NCBI RefSeq assembly: GCF_004341085.1
Contig: NZ_SLXW01000011.1
Coordinates: 1 to 64,000 of the forward strand
Source: Sphingomonas sp. PP-CE-1G-424
GTDB taxonomy: Bacteria; Pseudomonadota; Alphaproteobacteria; Sphingomonadales; Sphingomonadaceae
Length of the DNA stretch: 64,000 bases
Direction: 5' to 3'
Shown: piece by piece, positions 9,186-18,302 of the stretch
How positions within the stretch are numbered: the stretch's first letter is position 1
Layout of the letters: the number at the start of each line of letters is the position of its first letter
Program-made: the position numbers and the translations under genes
The notes under the pieces: generated by a model
The model's input: only the letters and a program-made list of their open reading frames with translations
What the model was told of the DNA's origin: nothing
Databases searched by the model: none

Positions 9186-9755
9186 ATGCCGTCGTCGATA
9201 GGGCTTAGACAAGCGGTTCTGGCCAGCGACGACCCGCTGCCACCATCGCACGATCTGCCGCAGGTTCACGTCATGCTCGAGGACCTCTATCGCGCGGAGC
9301 AGCCGGGCCTCTTGCGATATCTGGCGCGCTTTACGTCGCTTGATATTGCGCATGATGCGATCCAGCAGGTCTTCGTCCGCCTGGCGGCGCATCGCGGTGG
9401 TGCGGTCGCGCCGGTTGAGGCCCCCCGCGCGTATCTGCGAGCGGCCGTGGCGAACGAGGTGAAGAACGAGGCGCGGTTCGTTGCCCGTCATCGAAATGCG
9501 CTTGCGGGCGAATCCAATAACCTGGCAGAGTTCCATCCAGTGGCCTGTCTCGAAGCGCGCGATCGTCTTGACCGTATCGAACGCGCGGTTCAGCAGTTGA
9601 AACCGCTGACGCGGCAGGTTTTCCTGGCCCGTCGGGTCGATGGCTACAGCTATGTGGAGATCGCCGCCCGGACGGGGCTGAGCGAACGGGGGGTGGAGAA
9701 GCAGATGCGTATTGCGCTGCACAAGCTCGGTCGGCACCTTCGCCACGATGACTGA
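9186..9755 (+). CDS. ECF (FecI-type) sigma factor of the lasso locus
   Basis: A 189-residue extracytoplasmic-function sigma factor. Region 2 covers LEDLYRAEQPGLLRYLARFT and DAIQQVFVRLAAH; region 4 covers LKPLTRQVFLARRVDGYSYV and IAARTGLSERGVEKQM. The start at 9186 gives a longer N-terminus than usual; Met30 (9273) is an alternative. Its stop overlaps the FecR start by 8 bp (ATGACTGA). In lasso-peptide loci with isopeptidases this sigma/anti-sigma pair is thought to drive receptor and isopeptidase expression when the peptide is sensed. Confidence 0.9.
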   Translation: MPSSIGLRQAVLASDDPLPPSHDLPQVHVMLEDLYRAEQPGLLRYLARFTSLDIAHDAIQQVFVRLAAHRGGAVAPVEAPRAYLRAAVANEVKNEARFVARHRNALAGESNNLAEFHPVACLEARDRLDRIERAVQQLKPLTRQVFLARRVDGYSYVEIAARTGLSERGVEKQMRIALHKLGRHLRHDD

Positions 9756-10761
9756 TAAAGACTCCCGCACGATCCCACCGGCCATCCACGATGCTGCCGC
9801 AGACTGGATCGAACGCATACAGCGAGATCACGACGATCGTGCGCCGGCGGCATTGCAGGAATGGCTAGGGCAATCGGAAGATCACCGACGCGCCTATGAT
9901 CAGGCACAGGCCATGTGGGACGATAGCGCACCCTTAGGCGAGCGCTTCGACATCAGGACTCGACGCATCGACAAAGCGCCCTTGCTGATGCGCCATTCCA
10001 CCCATGTCGGCGCTGCCGCGCTGGGTCTCGTTGCCCTCGTCAGCGTGGCCGGCATTGCTGTTATCCATAACGGTTCGCCGATTTCGCTGGTGTCTCCTGC
10101 CGTCGCGTCAACCTACACCACGACCATAGGCGAAATTCGAACCGTCTCTCTGCCCGATGGCGTACGTCTCACGCTCGACACGAACACGGCCATCGAAATC
10201 GATCCCGCTGGTCGCGAACGCCGGATCTTGGTGCGGCGTGGACGCGTACGTATCGCCACGTCCGACGCCCCCGGCCCTTTTGCCGTCATCGCGGGACGGG
10301 GAATGATCGAACCAGAGCGCGGGTCTACGATTGATGTGAACGCCATCGAACGCCCTGCAGTCGTGATAGCCGTCAAGGGCTCCGCAAGACTCCGCAATAG
10401 TCCTGGTAGTTCCATCACTGTTGATCGCGTGCTGACGGCGGGGCAACCCCTTCTGATCGATACGGGGCAAAAGGCAGCACGGTTACCGCGCAGCACCGCC
10501 GCGTGGCCGAGCGGATTATTGGAGCTTGACCGGACGCCGCTCGGCGAGGCGGTTGCTACGATCAACCGGTACAATCGGACCCAGATCCTCCTCGTCGATC
10601 GCTCGGTTGCCACATCCACGATAAGCGGTGGGTTCCGCGCTCGCGACGTCGAGGGGTTCGCACGTAGCGTGGCGGCCATGTTCCACCTGAGTCTTGACCG
10701 CTCCGAAGGACGCATTGTCTTACGCGTGCCTTCCCAACGACGCGCCAATCCCGCAAAATAA
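9748..10761 (+). CDS. FecR-type anti-sigma / signal transducer
   Basis: A 337-residue inner-membrane regulator. It has an N-terminal cytoplasmic segment (HDAAADWIERIQRD, then HRRAYDQAQAMW), one transmembrane helix at about 86-107 (VGAAALGLVALVSVAGIAVI), and a periplasmic FecR domain (GEIRTVSLPDGVRLTLDTNT). The C-terminal LLELDRTPLGEAVATINRYN is the STN-contacting part. Its start codon lies inside the end of the sigma gene. It likely holds the ECF sigma until the TonB receptor's N-terminal domain signals ligand. Confidence 0.92.
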   Translation: MTDKDSRTIPPAIHDAAADWIERIQRDHDDRAPAALQEWLGQSEDHRRAYDQAQAMWDDSAPLGERFDIRTRRIDKAPLLMRHSTHVGAAALGLVALVSVAGIAVIHNGSPISLVSPAVASTYTTTIGEIRTVSLPDGVRLTLDTNTAIEIDPAGRERRILVRRGRVRIATSDAPGPFAVIAGRGMIEPERGSTIDVNAIERPAVVIAVKGSARLRNSPGSSITVDRVLTAGQPLLIDTGQKAARLPRSTAAWPSGLLELDRTPLGEAVATINRYNRTQILLVDRSVATSTISGGFRARDVEGFARSVAAMFHLSLDRSEGRIVLRVPSQRRANPAK

Positions 10762-10833
10762 CGGGCGGGCGTTTGCCGATCGGCGTGTCTCTCCTTCGAC
10801 CCCGTTTTTTGACGGGGAGGGGGAAGACAGACG

Positions 10834-13764
10834 ATGAACCGATCGAAAAAACATATTTCCGTTCTTTTACAGGCGTCGATCCTGTCCTGCGCAATGGTCG
10901 TGGCACCTGCCGCCCATGCACAGGAGCGCGGTCGCCGCGCCTACGATCTGCCCAGCCAGCCTCTTGTGGACGCCGTCCGGGCCCTTGCCTTGCAATCCGG
11001 TGAAACCGTCCTGATTCCGAGTGAGCTGGGGTCGGATCGGCGCGCGCCCGCGCTCTCGGGCCGTTACACCGTCGAGGAAGCGCTCGAATATTTGCTGGCG
11101 GGATCGGGACTGACTTACGCACGAAGCGGTGGAAGCTACGCCGTCACGTCAAGCAGACCGAACGAAGTTACTGGCGGTTCGGACGCGCATATTCTGGTCA
11201 CCGGAAGTCGTATTCGCGGCGCCGGGCCCGTCGGTTCGCCACTCATCACGCTCGATCGCGCGGCGATCGAACAAAGCGGACGTGGCACCACACAGGACAT
11301 CCTCCAGTCGTTGCCGCAGAATTTCGGCGGTGGTGCGAACGAGGCCACGCTTGGGTCGGGGGTCCGCAACGGAGCAGGCGCGAATACCGGTTTCGGCTCG
11401 AGCATCAACCTGCGCGGCCTCGGCACGTCCTCCACGCTCGTACTGTTCAACGGCAATCGTGCGGCGCTGGGGGGTTTTTCGGGCGTCTTTGCCGATCTGT
11501 CGCTGGTGCCTGCCAGCATCATCGAACGGGTCGAAATCCTGTCGGACGGGGCATCGGCCATTTACGGGTCCGACGCGGTCGCTGGTGTCGTCAACATCCT
11601 TTTCCGCGATCGTTTCGTCGGCGCCGAGAGTCGCTTCCGGCTGGGAACCGCCGATGGCGATTACGAGGAACTTCAGGCGAGTCAGCTCTATGGCAAGGCG
11701 TGGACTGGCGGGCACCTCGTTCTTGCCTATCAATATGATCAGCGCGGCCGACTGCCGGCGAGCGACCGGTCGTTCGTCACCGAAAATCTGACCCCGTATG
11801 GCGGTCTCGATTACCGATCGACCTATGCCAATCCCGGTACGATCGTCGCGGCGAACGGCGCCGCTTTCGGCATCCCGCGCGGACAGAACGGCATGGCACT
11901 GACCGCCGCCCAGCTGTTACCTGGCGTCACGAACCGCGAAGACGCGCGACGCTACACGGATGTCCTGCCGCGCCAGCGGACGCACTCGTTTTACGGGTCG
12001 TTCCACCAGGATCTCGGCGCCAGACTGTCGCTATACGGGCAGGGCAATTTCGCCCGGCGGAGCTACGACGCTCGCTGGCTTCCCCTGAGCAACGCTGCGG
12101 TCACAGTCCCGGTAACAAATGCTTTCTACGTCGACCCTATCGGGACGCGGCAGCCGGTGCGGGTCCTGTACAGCTTTATCCGCGATCTCGGCCCTGTCGT
12201 GCAGCGCGGCGATGTCCAGGGCTATAACGGCACCGTTGGCCTGACGCGCGAAGCGGGCGCTTGGCGCCTGGACGCACACGGAACCTATGGCGAGCAGAAA
12301 GAACGCAATGTGCTGGCCAACGCTCCCAACCGGGCACGGCTGGCTGCAGCACTCGCCGATCCCGGTCGCGCGACGGCCTATAACGTCTTCGGCGACGGGT
12401 CCTTCACCAACCCCGCGACGATCGAACGGATCAGGGGCAGCACCCGCAACACGACGTCCTACCGCGTCTTTGCGGCCGCCGGAAAAGCGGACGGCCCGCT
12501 GTTCGCCCTGCCGGCGGGCGATGTCAGGCTCGCACTCGGTGGCGAGTATCGCACGGAACGCTTTCGGTACGCGGCCATCACCGACATAAACACCCTTGCC
12601 CCGACGGCGGTGGGGCTATCCGGACTTCCCGGAACACGACGGATCAGCGCAGGCTATGCCGAGCTCTTCCTTCCGGTGTTCGGCCCGAGCAATCGCCGAA
12701 CGGCTCTCGAGCGCCTCGAAGTGTCCGTGGCCGGACGGTACGAGCATTATAGCGACGTCGGCACGACAACCAACCCCAAGATCGGTCTGGCCTGGAGCCC
12801 TATCGGCGGCGTTACGGCGCGTGCCTCCTATGGCCGATCCTTCCGCGCACCGGCCTTTACCGAGCTCGTCGGTGAAGCCAATTCCCTCTATCAGCCGCTG
12901 CTCCTGAACGATCTGGCGTCGCCCACGGGCACATCGAAGGTCTTGGGACTGTTCGGCTACAATCCGGACCTTGGACCCGAGCGGGCATCGACATGGACGG
13001 CGGGGCTCGATCTGCGTCCGCAGTTCGCGCCCGGGCTCAGCATCGCCGCAACGTGGTTCTCGATCAGCTACCGGGACCGTATTGCGTCGGCGTCGCAGGA
13101 TTACGCGACGTTTCTGACCAATCGCGCAATCTATGGCGGCCTGGTCACCGATACGCCCGACCCTGCGACGCTCGCGCGCTATTACACGTCACGGGTATTC
13201 TCCAATCCGCTCAACATCCCGGCAAGCGACATCGTTGCCATCATCGATGGCAGGACAACGAACCTTGCTACCGTGACGGTGCGCGGAATCGACTTCGATC
13301 TTGGCTATTCGACAGCACTCGGGGGCGGGGCGCTCGCCGCCGGCATCGCAGGATCGTACCTGACCCGGTTCGCGCAGCAGGTCACGACAACGTCGCCATC
13401 GGCCTCCGTTCTGGGAACGCTGGGATATCCGGTCGACCTGCGGTTCCGCGGTCGGCTCTCATGGACACAGGGCCGTTTCAACGTAGCGGCGTTCGCCAAT
13501 TATACCGGCGACTATATCAACCGGGTGCCGGCGGTGCCGCAGTCCGTCCCATCCTGGACGACCTTCGACCTGCAGCTCGGCGTGGCGCTGAGCGACCGGA
13601 TCGTGCCGGGCGGCATGCGACTTTCGGTCAATGCCGCCAATCTTTTCGATCGCAATCCGCCCTTTGTGATCAATCCATCCGCAGCCTCGACGCTGGCCTA
13701 TGACCCTGAAAAGGCGAGTCCGATCGGTCGGACGATTGCCGTGCAGATCACCAAGCCATGGTGA
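10834..13764 (+). CDS. TonB-dependent receptor with STN domain (putative lasso-peptide transducer)
   Basis: A 976-residue outer-membrane receptor of the FecA transducer class. A signal peptide of about 29 residues ends AAHAQ. The STN domain follows (YDLPSQPLVDAVRALALQSG, AGSGLTYARSGGSYAV), then a TonB-box/plug region (ILVTGSRIRGAGPVGSP, RVEILSDGASAIYGSDAVAG), and a barrel ending with an aromatic residue (QITKPW). The STN domain fits signalling to the FecR just upstream. The neighbouring lasso isopeptidase suggests the ligand is the threaded peptide made next door; this is inference. The stop overlaps the isopeptidase start by 7 bp. Confidence 0.93.
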   Translation: MNRSKKHISVLLQASILSCAMVVAPAAHAQERGRRAYDLPSQPLVDAVRALALQSGETVLIPSELGSDRRAPALSGRYTVEEALEYLLAGSGLTYARSGGSYAVTSSRPNEVTGGSDAHILVTGSRIRGAGPVGSPLITLDRAAIEQSGRGTTQDILQSLPQNFGGGANEATLGSGVRNGAGANTGFGSSINLRGLGTSSTLVLFNGNRAALGGFSGVFADLSLVPASIIERVEILSDGASAIYGSDAVAGVVNILFRDRFVGAESRFRLGTADGDYEELQASQLYGKAWTGGHLVLAYQYDQRGRLPASDRSFVTENLTPYGGLDYRSTYANPGTIVAANGAAFGIPRGQNGMALTAAQLLPGVTNREDARRYTDVLPRQRTHSFYGSFHQDLGARLSLYGQGNFARRSYDARWLPLSNAAVTVPVTNAFYVDPIGTRQPVRVLYSFIRDLGPVVQRGDVQGYNGTVGLTREAGAWRLDAHGTYGEQKERNVLANAPNRARLAAALADPGRATAYNVFGDGSFTNPATIERIRGSTRNTTSYRVFAAAGKADGPLFALPAGDVRLALGGEYRTERFRYAAITDINTLAPTAVGLSGLPGTRRISAGYAELFLPVFGPSNRRTALERLEVSVAGRYEHYSDVGTTTNPKIGLAWSPIGGVTARASYGRSFRAPAFTELVGEANSLYQPLLLNDLASPTGTSKVLGLFGYNPDLGPERASTWTAGLDLRPQFAPGLSIAATWFSISYRDRIASASQDYATFLTNRAIYGGLVTDTPDPATLARYYTSRVFSNPLNIPASDIVAIIDGRTTNLATVTVRGIDFDLGYSTALGGGALAAGIAGSYLTRFAQQVTTTSPSASVLGTLGYPVDLRFRGRLSWTQGRFNVAAFANYTGDYINRVPAVPQSVPSWTTFDLQLGVALSDRIVPGGMRLSVNAANLFDRNPPFVINPSAASTLAYDPEKASPIGRTIAVQITKPW

Positions 13765-15794
13765 GATCGATCGTCGGTTCCGTCCTCCTGTTCCTGGCCG
13801 CAGGAGCGACGGCCTCGGCTGACGTGGCACCGCAGGCGCTGATTCAAACGACCGATATCGATTCGCTCTCTGTGTCACCGGATGCGCGCTGGCTCGCGTT
13901 TCGGACGCGACAAGCCGATATCGGCAATAACGGGTATCGACTGACCTGGCATGTCGCACCGACCGATCTGTCGATGCCCGTGCGCATCGTTGCTGACGGC
14001 GGCGTTCCGCTCTGGACTGACGCCGGCGGCGCCACCCCCGCGCCGCCTCAATGGCTGCCAGGGTCGGACGGCTTCGTATTTCGTGCGCTGATCGATGGCG
14101 CGGTGGGGTTATGGCGCGCGTCACCATCGTCGTTCGGGCGGGTCGCTGTCGCGATCGGCGACGCGGATGTCCGATCTTACGAGGTCGATCCCGTCTCCGG
14201 CCGGATAACCTACACGATCGGTGCGTCGCGTGCCGCAATCATGGCCGCTGAGGACCGCGAATATCGTGACGGTATCGTCGTCGATGCGACCGTCGACATG
14301 GCGCAGTCCGTCTATCATGGGGCGATCGTCAACGGACGCCACGCGACGCAAAGGCTGGCCGGTCGATGGTTCGCCCGGCAGGGCCTGCTCGCCGAGACGC
14401 CCGATCGCGTGATCGTGATCGAACCGAAAAAACCGCTGTCGCGCGGATCATCCCTGTCGACGATGGCTGCGCCATCCGCAGATGCCGCGTCAACCGGGCA
14501 GCCTAGCATCTTGACGCCAGATAAGGGCGGACGTTGCCTCTCGGTGTCGAACCATCCGGGCAGCGCCGGCAGCGATCCACCGGCGATCCGACGATGCTTC
14601 CCGGATCGTATCGCAGCTTCTACCTGGTGGCCGGACCGCAAGAGCCTCTTGGTGACCCTTCAGGACGAGGGGTTCGCGCAGACCTTGGTAGACTGGTCGC
14701 CACGCGACAACCGCATCACGGCACTTGTCCGGTCGTCTGGTCTCGTCGCCGGGAGCGAAGTCCCGTCATCGCCTTGCGCCCTGACGGCCAGCGCAGCATT
14801 TTGCGTCATGGCCTCCGCTGGTGTGGCGCCGCGCCTGATGCGAATCGATCGCCGAACGGGACGCGGCGCGATACTCTACGCCCCCAACGGCGCGGTGATG
14901 CGCAACTTTGCGGGCACAGTCACGCGCCTCGATTGGCGCGATGGGGCAGGGGCGCGGTTCACCGGCCAGCTCTTTGCTCCCAGGCGCGCGCGGCATGCGC
15001 CCTTATTCGTCACCTATTATCGTTGCCCCGGTTTCGTTCGGGGCGGGCTCGGCGACGAATGGCCGCTCGCTGCGTTCGCTGACGCCGGCATTGCAGCACT
15101 GTGCATCAACAAACCGCCTGGGCCTGAGGGGGAAACCCTGGCGCAACCGGGTTATGACCGCGCGTTGTCGGGGGTGACGGCCATCATCGGTCAGCTGGCC
15201 CGTGACGGGACCATAGATCCGACGCGCGTCGGCATGGGCGGGCTGAGTTTTGGCAGCGAAGTGACGATGTGGACCGCGATGCGCAGCACGGTATTGCGTG
15301 CGGTTTCGATCGCCTCGTTGCAACTCGAGGCCGCCTATTTCTGGATGAACGGGGTCCGCGGACGCGACAACCATGCGCAACTCGCGACGACCTGGGGTCT
15401 GGGCGCGCCTGACGAGACTCCCGAACAGTGGCGACGGATGTCGCCCGCGCTCAATATCGACCGGATCGCCACACCGGTCCTGTTGCAATTGCCCGAGCAG
15501 GAGGCCCGCACGTCGATGGAGTTCTACGCCCGGTTGACTCACTCGTCGACGCCCGCCGAACTGTATGTGTTTCCCGACGAACCGCATATCCTGATCCAGC
15601 CAGCGCATCGGCTGGCCGCGTACCGGCGCAACATCGACTGGTTTCGGTTCTGGTTGCAGGACCAGATCGATCCGGACCCTGACAAGGCCCGACAATATGA
15701 ACGCTGGCAAACACTCGCGATCCGCTGGAAACCGGCTCAGTCGAGCCATGCGCGGGCCCAGAGCTCGACGCCGACAAGATCGAACAGGCGGTAA
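13758..15794 (+). CDS. Lasso-peptide isopeptidase (AtxE2-like S9 hydrolase)
   Basis: A 678-residue secreted or periplasmic S9 prolyl-oligopeptidase-fold enzyme with a signal peptide (about 1-21) and an N-terminal beta-propeller-like half (SLSVSPDARWLAFRTRQ). The C-terminal alpha/beta-hydrolase half carries nucleophile Ser497 in MGGLSFGSEVTMW and likely catalytic His610 in FPDEPHIL. The acid position appears to be Glu (LPEQEARTS, about 580). Lasso isopeptidases of this type hydrolyse the ring isopeptide bond of imported lasso peptides. Its last 58 bp overlap the opposite-strand cyclase gene tail to tail. Confidence 0.88.
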   Translation: MVRSIVGSVLLFLAAGATASADVAPQALIQTTDIDSLSVSPDARWLAFRTRQADIGNNGYRLTWHVAPTDLSMPVRIVADGGVPLWTDAGGATPAPPQWLPGSDGFVFRALIDGAVGLWRASPSSFGRVAVAIGDADVRSYEVDPVSGRITYTIGASRAAIMAAEDREYRDGIVVDATVDMAQSVYHGAIVNGRHATQRLAGRWFARQGLLAETPDRVIVIEPKKPLSRGSSLSTMAAPSADAASTGQPSILTPDKGGRCLSVSNHPGSAGSDPPAIRRCFPDRIAASTWWPDRKSLLVTLQDEGFAQTLVDWSPRDNRITALVRSSGLVAGSEVPSSPCALTASAAFCVMASAGVAPRLMRIDRRTGRGAILYAPNGAVMRNFAGTVTRLDWRDGAGARFTGQLFAPRRARHAPLFVTYYRCPGFVRGGLGDEWPLAAFADAGIAALCINKPPGPEGETLAQPGYDRALSGVTAIIGQLARDGTIDPTRVGMGGLSFGSEVTMWTAMRSTVLRAVSIASLQLEAAYFWMNGVRGRDNHAQLATTWGLGAPDETPEQWRRMSPALNIDRIATPVLLQLPEQEARTSMEFYARLTHSSTPAELYVFPDEPHILIQPAHRLAAYRRNIDWFRFWLQDQIDPDPDKARQYERWQTLAIRWKPAQSSHARAQSSTPTRSNRR

Positions 15795-17476
15795 TAGCCG
15801 TCGTCCCGTGGAGGCGAATCGTCGGCCGTATATCGCTCGATGACGCGTCGATCTGCGATATCCTGCGCTGCCAGCCAGCCCGTCAGAAGCAGATCGCGAA
15901 TGGCCTCGCGATTGGCGAGGTACAGCTGCATCGACTGATGTTCGAGACGGCCCTTGGTGCGGCGCGCGAGGACGGCTTCCGGCAGCAGATCGTCAAATGC
16001 GGCGCGGGCGACCGATCGATCCCGACCATTCTCAATCCATCGCCATGTCGGAATACGCAGGCATGCCTCCACCAGCGGCTGCGAAAGGAGGGGGTAATGC
16101 ATCGGACGGGCGGTGCTGCGATCGTTGGTATGGAGGACCGCCTGGATTCGGAGCAGCGCGCGGACATGGTCCAGCTTTCCGGGAAGCGTGCCTGTCGGCA
16201 CGTCGAGCCATGGATGCGGGTCTCGGTCGATTGCCGCCGCGTCCGCCGTGATCATGTCGTCGGCATGGCGCCAAAGGGGGGCGCGCCGTCTTGCCCGGCG
16301 CCAGGCAGACCGGGCGACGTGCCACGCCGTCGTTTCATGCAGCCGTGCAAGGTCTTGCAGCGTCCACAAGATCGGCGAACGCGGTCGTGGACTGCCGATC
16401 ACGTCGAGCAGCGGTGACGCGGTGCTGATGTAGCAGAAGATGTTGTCGCCGCCGGTGCCGCTCAGAAAGGCATCGGCGCCTATCGCGTTGGCATGCTTGG
16501 AAAACACCGCGTCGATCCCGCTCAGCGTCGGATGGGTCCCCGGCCGGAGCGTCGGCGTGCGTGTACCGGTCAACGGTGAGGCCCCTTGCGAGATCGTCGC
16601 TTCGTGCAACGCCAAGCCTGTATGACCGGCGACGATGCGGGCGAAGTGGCGCTCGTCGCCGTCCCTGGCTGCGGTCGCGAACGTAACGGCATCGGCGGCG
16701 ATCCGGCCTTGCCGCAGAGCGGCTGCGATGATCGAGGAGTCGAGGCCGCCCGACAGTTCGAGCAGCGGCTTTTCGCAATACCGCGCCCAGGCTGCGACAC
16801 AGGCAAGCGTTTCGCGGCGAACAAGATCGATCGCGGTCGCGCGATCGGTGATCGCCTGGTCCGCGCCCGTAAAATTCCAAGGCGACCATAGGGACGTGAT
16901 CGGCGTATCGGCGGCGCGGCGGAAACGTTGCCCGGGCAGCAGCTCGGAGATGCCGCGGATGCCTACGCGCGCCGTCTGCAGACCGGGCCACGCCAATATC
17001 TGTCGGGCATAGTCCGGGTCCGGCACCGGTCTCGCGACGCCGGCCGAAATCAATCGGTGTCCGGCGTTCGTGAAATGATCGTGTCCTTCGGCAGCCGCGT
17101 AGAATACGGGAAGGGCGGGGGAGGCGTCTCGAATGATCGCGGTGCCATCAAGGCTGTCGTCGTCGAGGATAGCGAGCCAGCCGCCCCAGCAATGGTCCAC
17201 TAGCCAATGACCGCGGGATGCGTGGATTGCGGCGACCTCGGCGTTGGTAAACGTCGTCTTGCGGGTCTGCGACCCACGCGCAAAGATCGTGCCGATGACA
17301 TGGCCCGACCGACCAAGAGGCAGTATCGGCAAGCGGGGGGCCGCACTGAGCCGGTATCCAGGGGCCGACGCATGCAAGGATAAGGTGGAATCGCCGTGCA
17401 GCGCCGCGGTTATGGCAGGAAGCGCTGCGCTGGCATGTCTGGTCCTAGTGACGGTCAAGACGAAATCGGGCATCAT
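15737..17476 (-). CDS. Lasso cyclase (asparagine-synthetase-like, C protein)
   Basis: A 579-residue ATP-dependent macrolactam synthetase. The synthetase half carries the pyrophosphate-binding loop LELSGGLDSSIIAA (SGGLDSS at 242-248) and the downstream block GADAFLSGTGGDNIF. The N-terminal glutaminase-like half begins MMPDF and lacks the catalytic Cys2 of true asparagine synthetases, as expected for lasso cyclases. It activates the Glu/Asp side chain of the core and joins it to the core N-terminus. Its ATG overlaps the stop of the B gene by 4 bp. The short name C is by analogy. Confidence 0.9.
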   Translation of the reverse strand: MMPDFVLTVTRTRHASAALPAITAALHGDSTLSLHASAPGYRLSAAPRLPILPLGRSGHVIGTIFARGSQTRKTTFTNAEVAAIHASRGHWLVDHCWGGWLAILDDDSLDGTAIIRDASPALPVFYAAAEGHDHFTNAGHRLISAGVARPVPDPDYARQILAWPGLQTARVGIRGISELLPGQRFRRAADTPITSLWSPWNFTGADQAITDRATAIDLVRRETLACVAAWARYCEKPLLELSGGLDSSIIAAALRQGRIAADAVTFATAARDGDERHFARIVAGHTGLALHEATISQGASPLTGTRTPTLRPGTHPTLSGIDAVFSKHANAIGADAFLSGTGGDNIFCYISTASPLLDVIGSPRPRSPILWTLQDLARLHETTAWHVARSAWRRARRRAPLWRHADDMITADAAAIDRDPHPWLDVPTGTLPGKLDHVRALLRIQAVLHTNDRSTARPMHYPLLSQPLVEACLRIPTWRWIENGRDRSVARAAFDDLLPEAVLARRTKGRLEHQSMQLYLANREAIRDLLLTGWLAAQDIADRRVIERYTADDSPPRDDGYYRLFDLVGVELWARAWLD

Positions 17477-18126
17477 GCGATGCGTATCGGCGTGAAGTTG
17501 TTCACCCGTTCGCGATCGTCATTGAGCAACGCGTTGCCCTGTTGGACCCAGGCATGTGCCCTGAACGGTGCGATCCGGACGCCGATGACGAGCGTCGCAT
17601 GATGCGCGCGCGACGCGAGGAATGCGCATAATCCGAGCGAATCCAGCAGGCAGTTATGGCGGATCGGCACGGCCATGCGCGCCGCCGCGAAAACGCTCAG
17701 CTCCGTCGTCAATCGCCGTTTAGGCGGAGTGGGGCGCATGGTGCGCTGTGCGGCGCCGTGATGGTCGAGCAGCTGCGCCAGACGCCCCCGATCAAGCGCT
17801 CGCCGGATCCTGAAGAGCTGCCAGGCAACCGACGCGACCGTTCCCGGGTTTGCCGATCGTGCGGGGTCTGCGCGATGATCCTGAAGACACGGGAGTGACG
17901 CCATGGGACGAAGGGCGGCGCCGGACTCTGGTGGATCCGCGAGGAAGCCCAACTGACGCAGCCGTGCTTTCGCCTCATCCGGCCAATCGGCGATGGGGCG
18001 GTCGATCAGGCTGCGCACGAGATCGTCATCGCGCCGCGACAGCATGAAATAGCGATCCGCGGCGATATCGAGGAAGACCAAAGCCCCGTCGATGGCACAA
18101 AAGCTGAGGGTGGAGCGCATGGACAT
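17473..18126 (-). CDS. Lasso biosynthesis B protein (RRE plus leader peptidase)
   Basis: A 217-residue fused B1/B2 protein. Residues 1-75 resemble a PqqD-like leader-recognition domain (ALVFLDIAADRYFMLSRRDD, ending ARLRQLGFL). The C-terminal half is a transglutaminase-like cysteine protease with Cys159 (IRHNCLLDSLGLCAFL), His191 (FRAHAWVQ) and Asp203/204 (LLNDD). It binds the precursor leader and cleaves it off. The start ATG 18126 is chosen over a longer frame that would run through the precursor; ATG 18120 is an alternative. It overlaps the cyclase gene by 4 bp. Confidence 0.9.
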   Translation of the reverse strand: MSMRSTLSFCAIDGALVFLDIAADRYFMLSRRDDDLVRSLIDRPIADWPDEAKARLRQLGFLADPPESGAALRPMASLPCLQDHRADPARSANPGTVASVAWQLFRIRRALDRGRLAQLLDHHGAAQRTMRPTPPKRRLTTELSVFAAARMAVPIRHNCLLDSLGLCAFLASRAHHATLVIGVRIAPFRAHAWVQQGNALLNDDRERVNNFTPIRIA

Positions 18127-18141
18127 AAGGCTCGGCCACAA

Positions 18142-18169
18142 AGGCGCGCGGGCAGAAGCCCGCGCGCCT
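18142..18169 (-). terminator. Hairpin between lasso precursor and B gene
   Basis: Perfect 11-bp stem AGGCGCGCGGG / CCCGCGCGCCT with a 6-base loop (CAGAAG), with no T-run after it. It lies 11 bp past the precursor stop and 16 bp before the B start. It probably acts as a partial terminator or 3' stabiliser, giving more precursor mRNA than enzyme mRNA. Confidence 0.7.
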
Positions 18170-18179
18170 CCGCGTGCGA

Positions 18180-18302
18180 TCAGTCGTCGCTCAGACCCAT
18201 GCGGGGCTGAAGACCACCGATCTCGACCTGCGCGGTGCCATCGCCCTGCGTTTCGACACTGGCGACGCCGAGTTCGATCACGTCGTGCTGTTCCGTTGCC
18301 AT
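18180..18302 (-). CDS. Lasso peptide precursor (A protein), 40 residues
   Basis: The ORF runs from ATG 18302 to TGA 18182-18180. The leader is MATEQHDVIELGVASVETQ. The core then starts with Gly: ring residues GDGTAQVE and tail IGGLQPRMGLSDD. All lasso hallmarks are present: Thr at leader position -2, Gly at core 1, and an acidic residue at core 8 (Glu8) for an 8-residue macrolactam. The GLSDD end recalls the GLSAD end of astexin-2. GAGGAA lies about 10 bases upstream. It is directly upstream of B and C. The ring assignment is inference from sequence. Confidence 0.9.
   Translation of the reverse strand: MATEQHDVIELGVASVETQGDGTAQVEIGGLQPRMGLSDD

Noticed and set aside
15428..15777. Possible extra small genes at the isopeptidase/cyclase junction
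   Set aside because: Both strands are already used by the two family-supported genes; the additional frames lack motifs.
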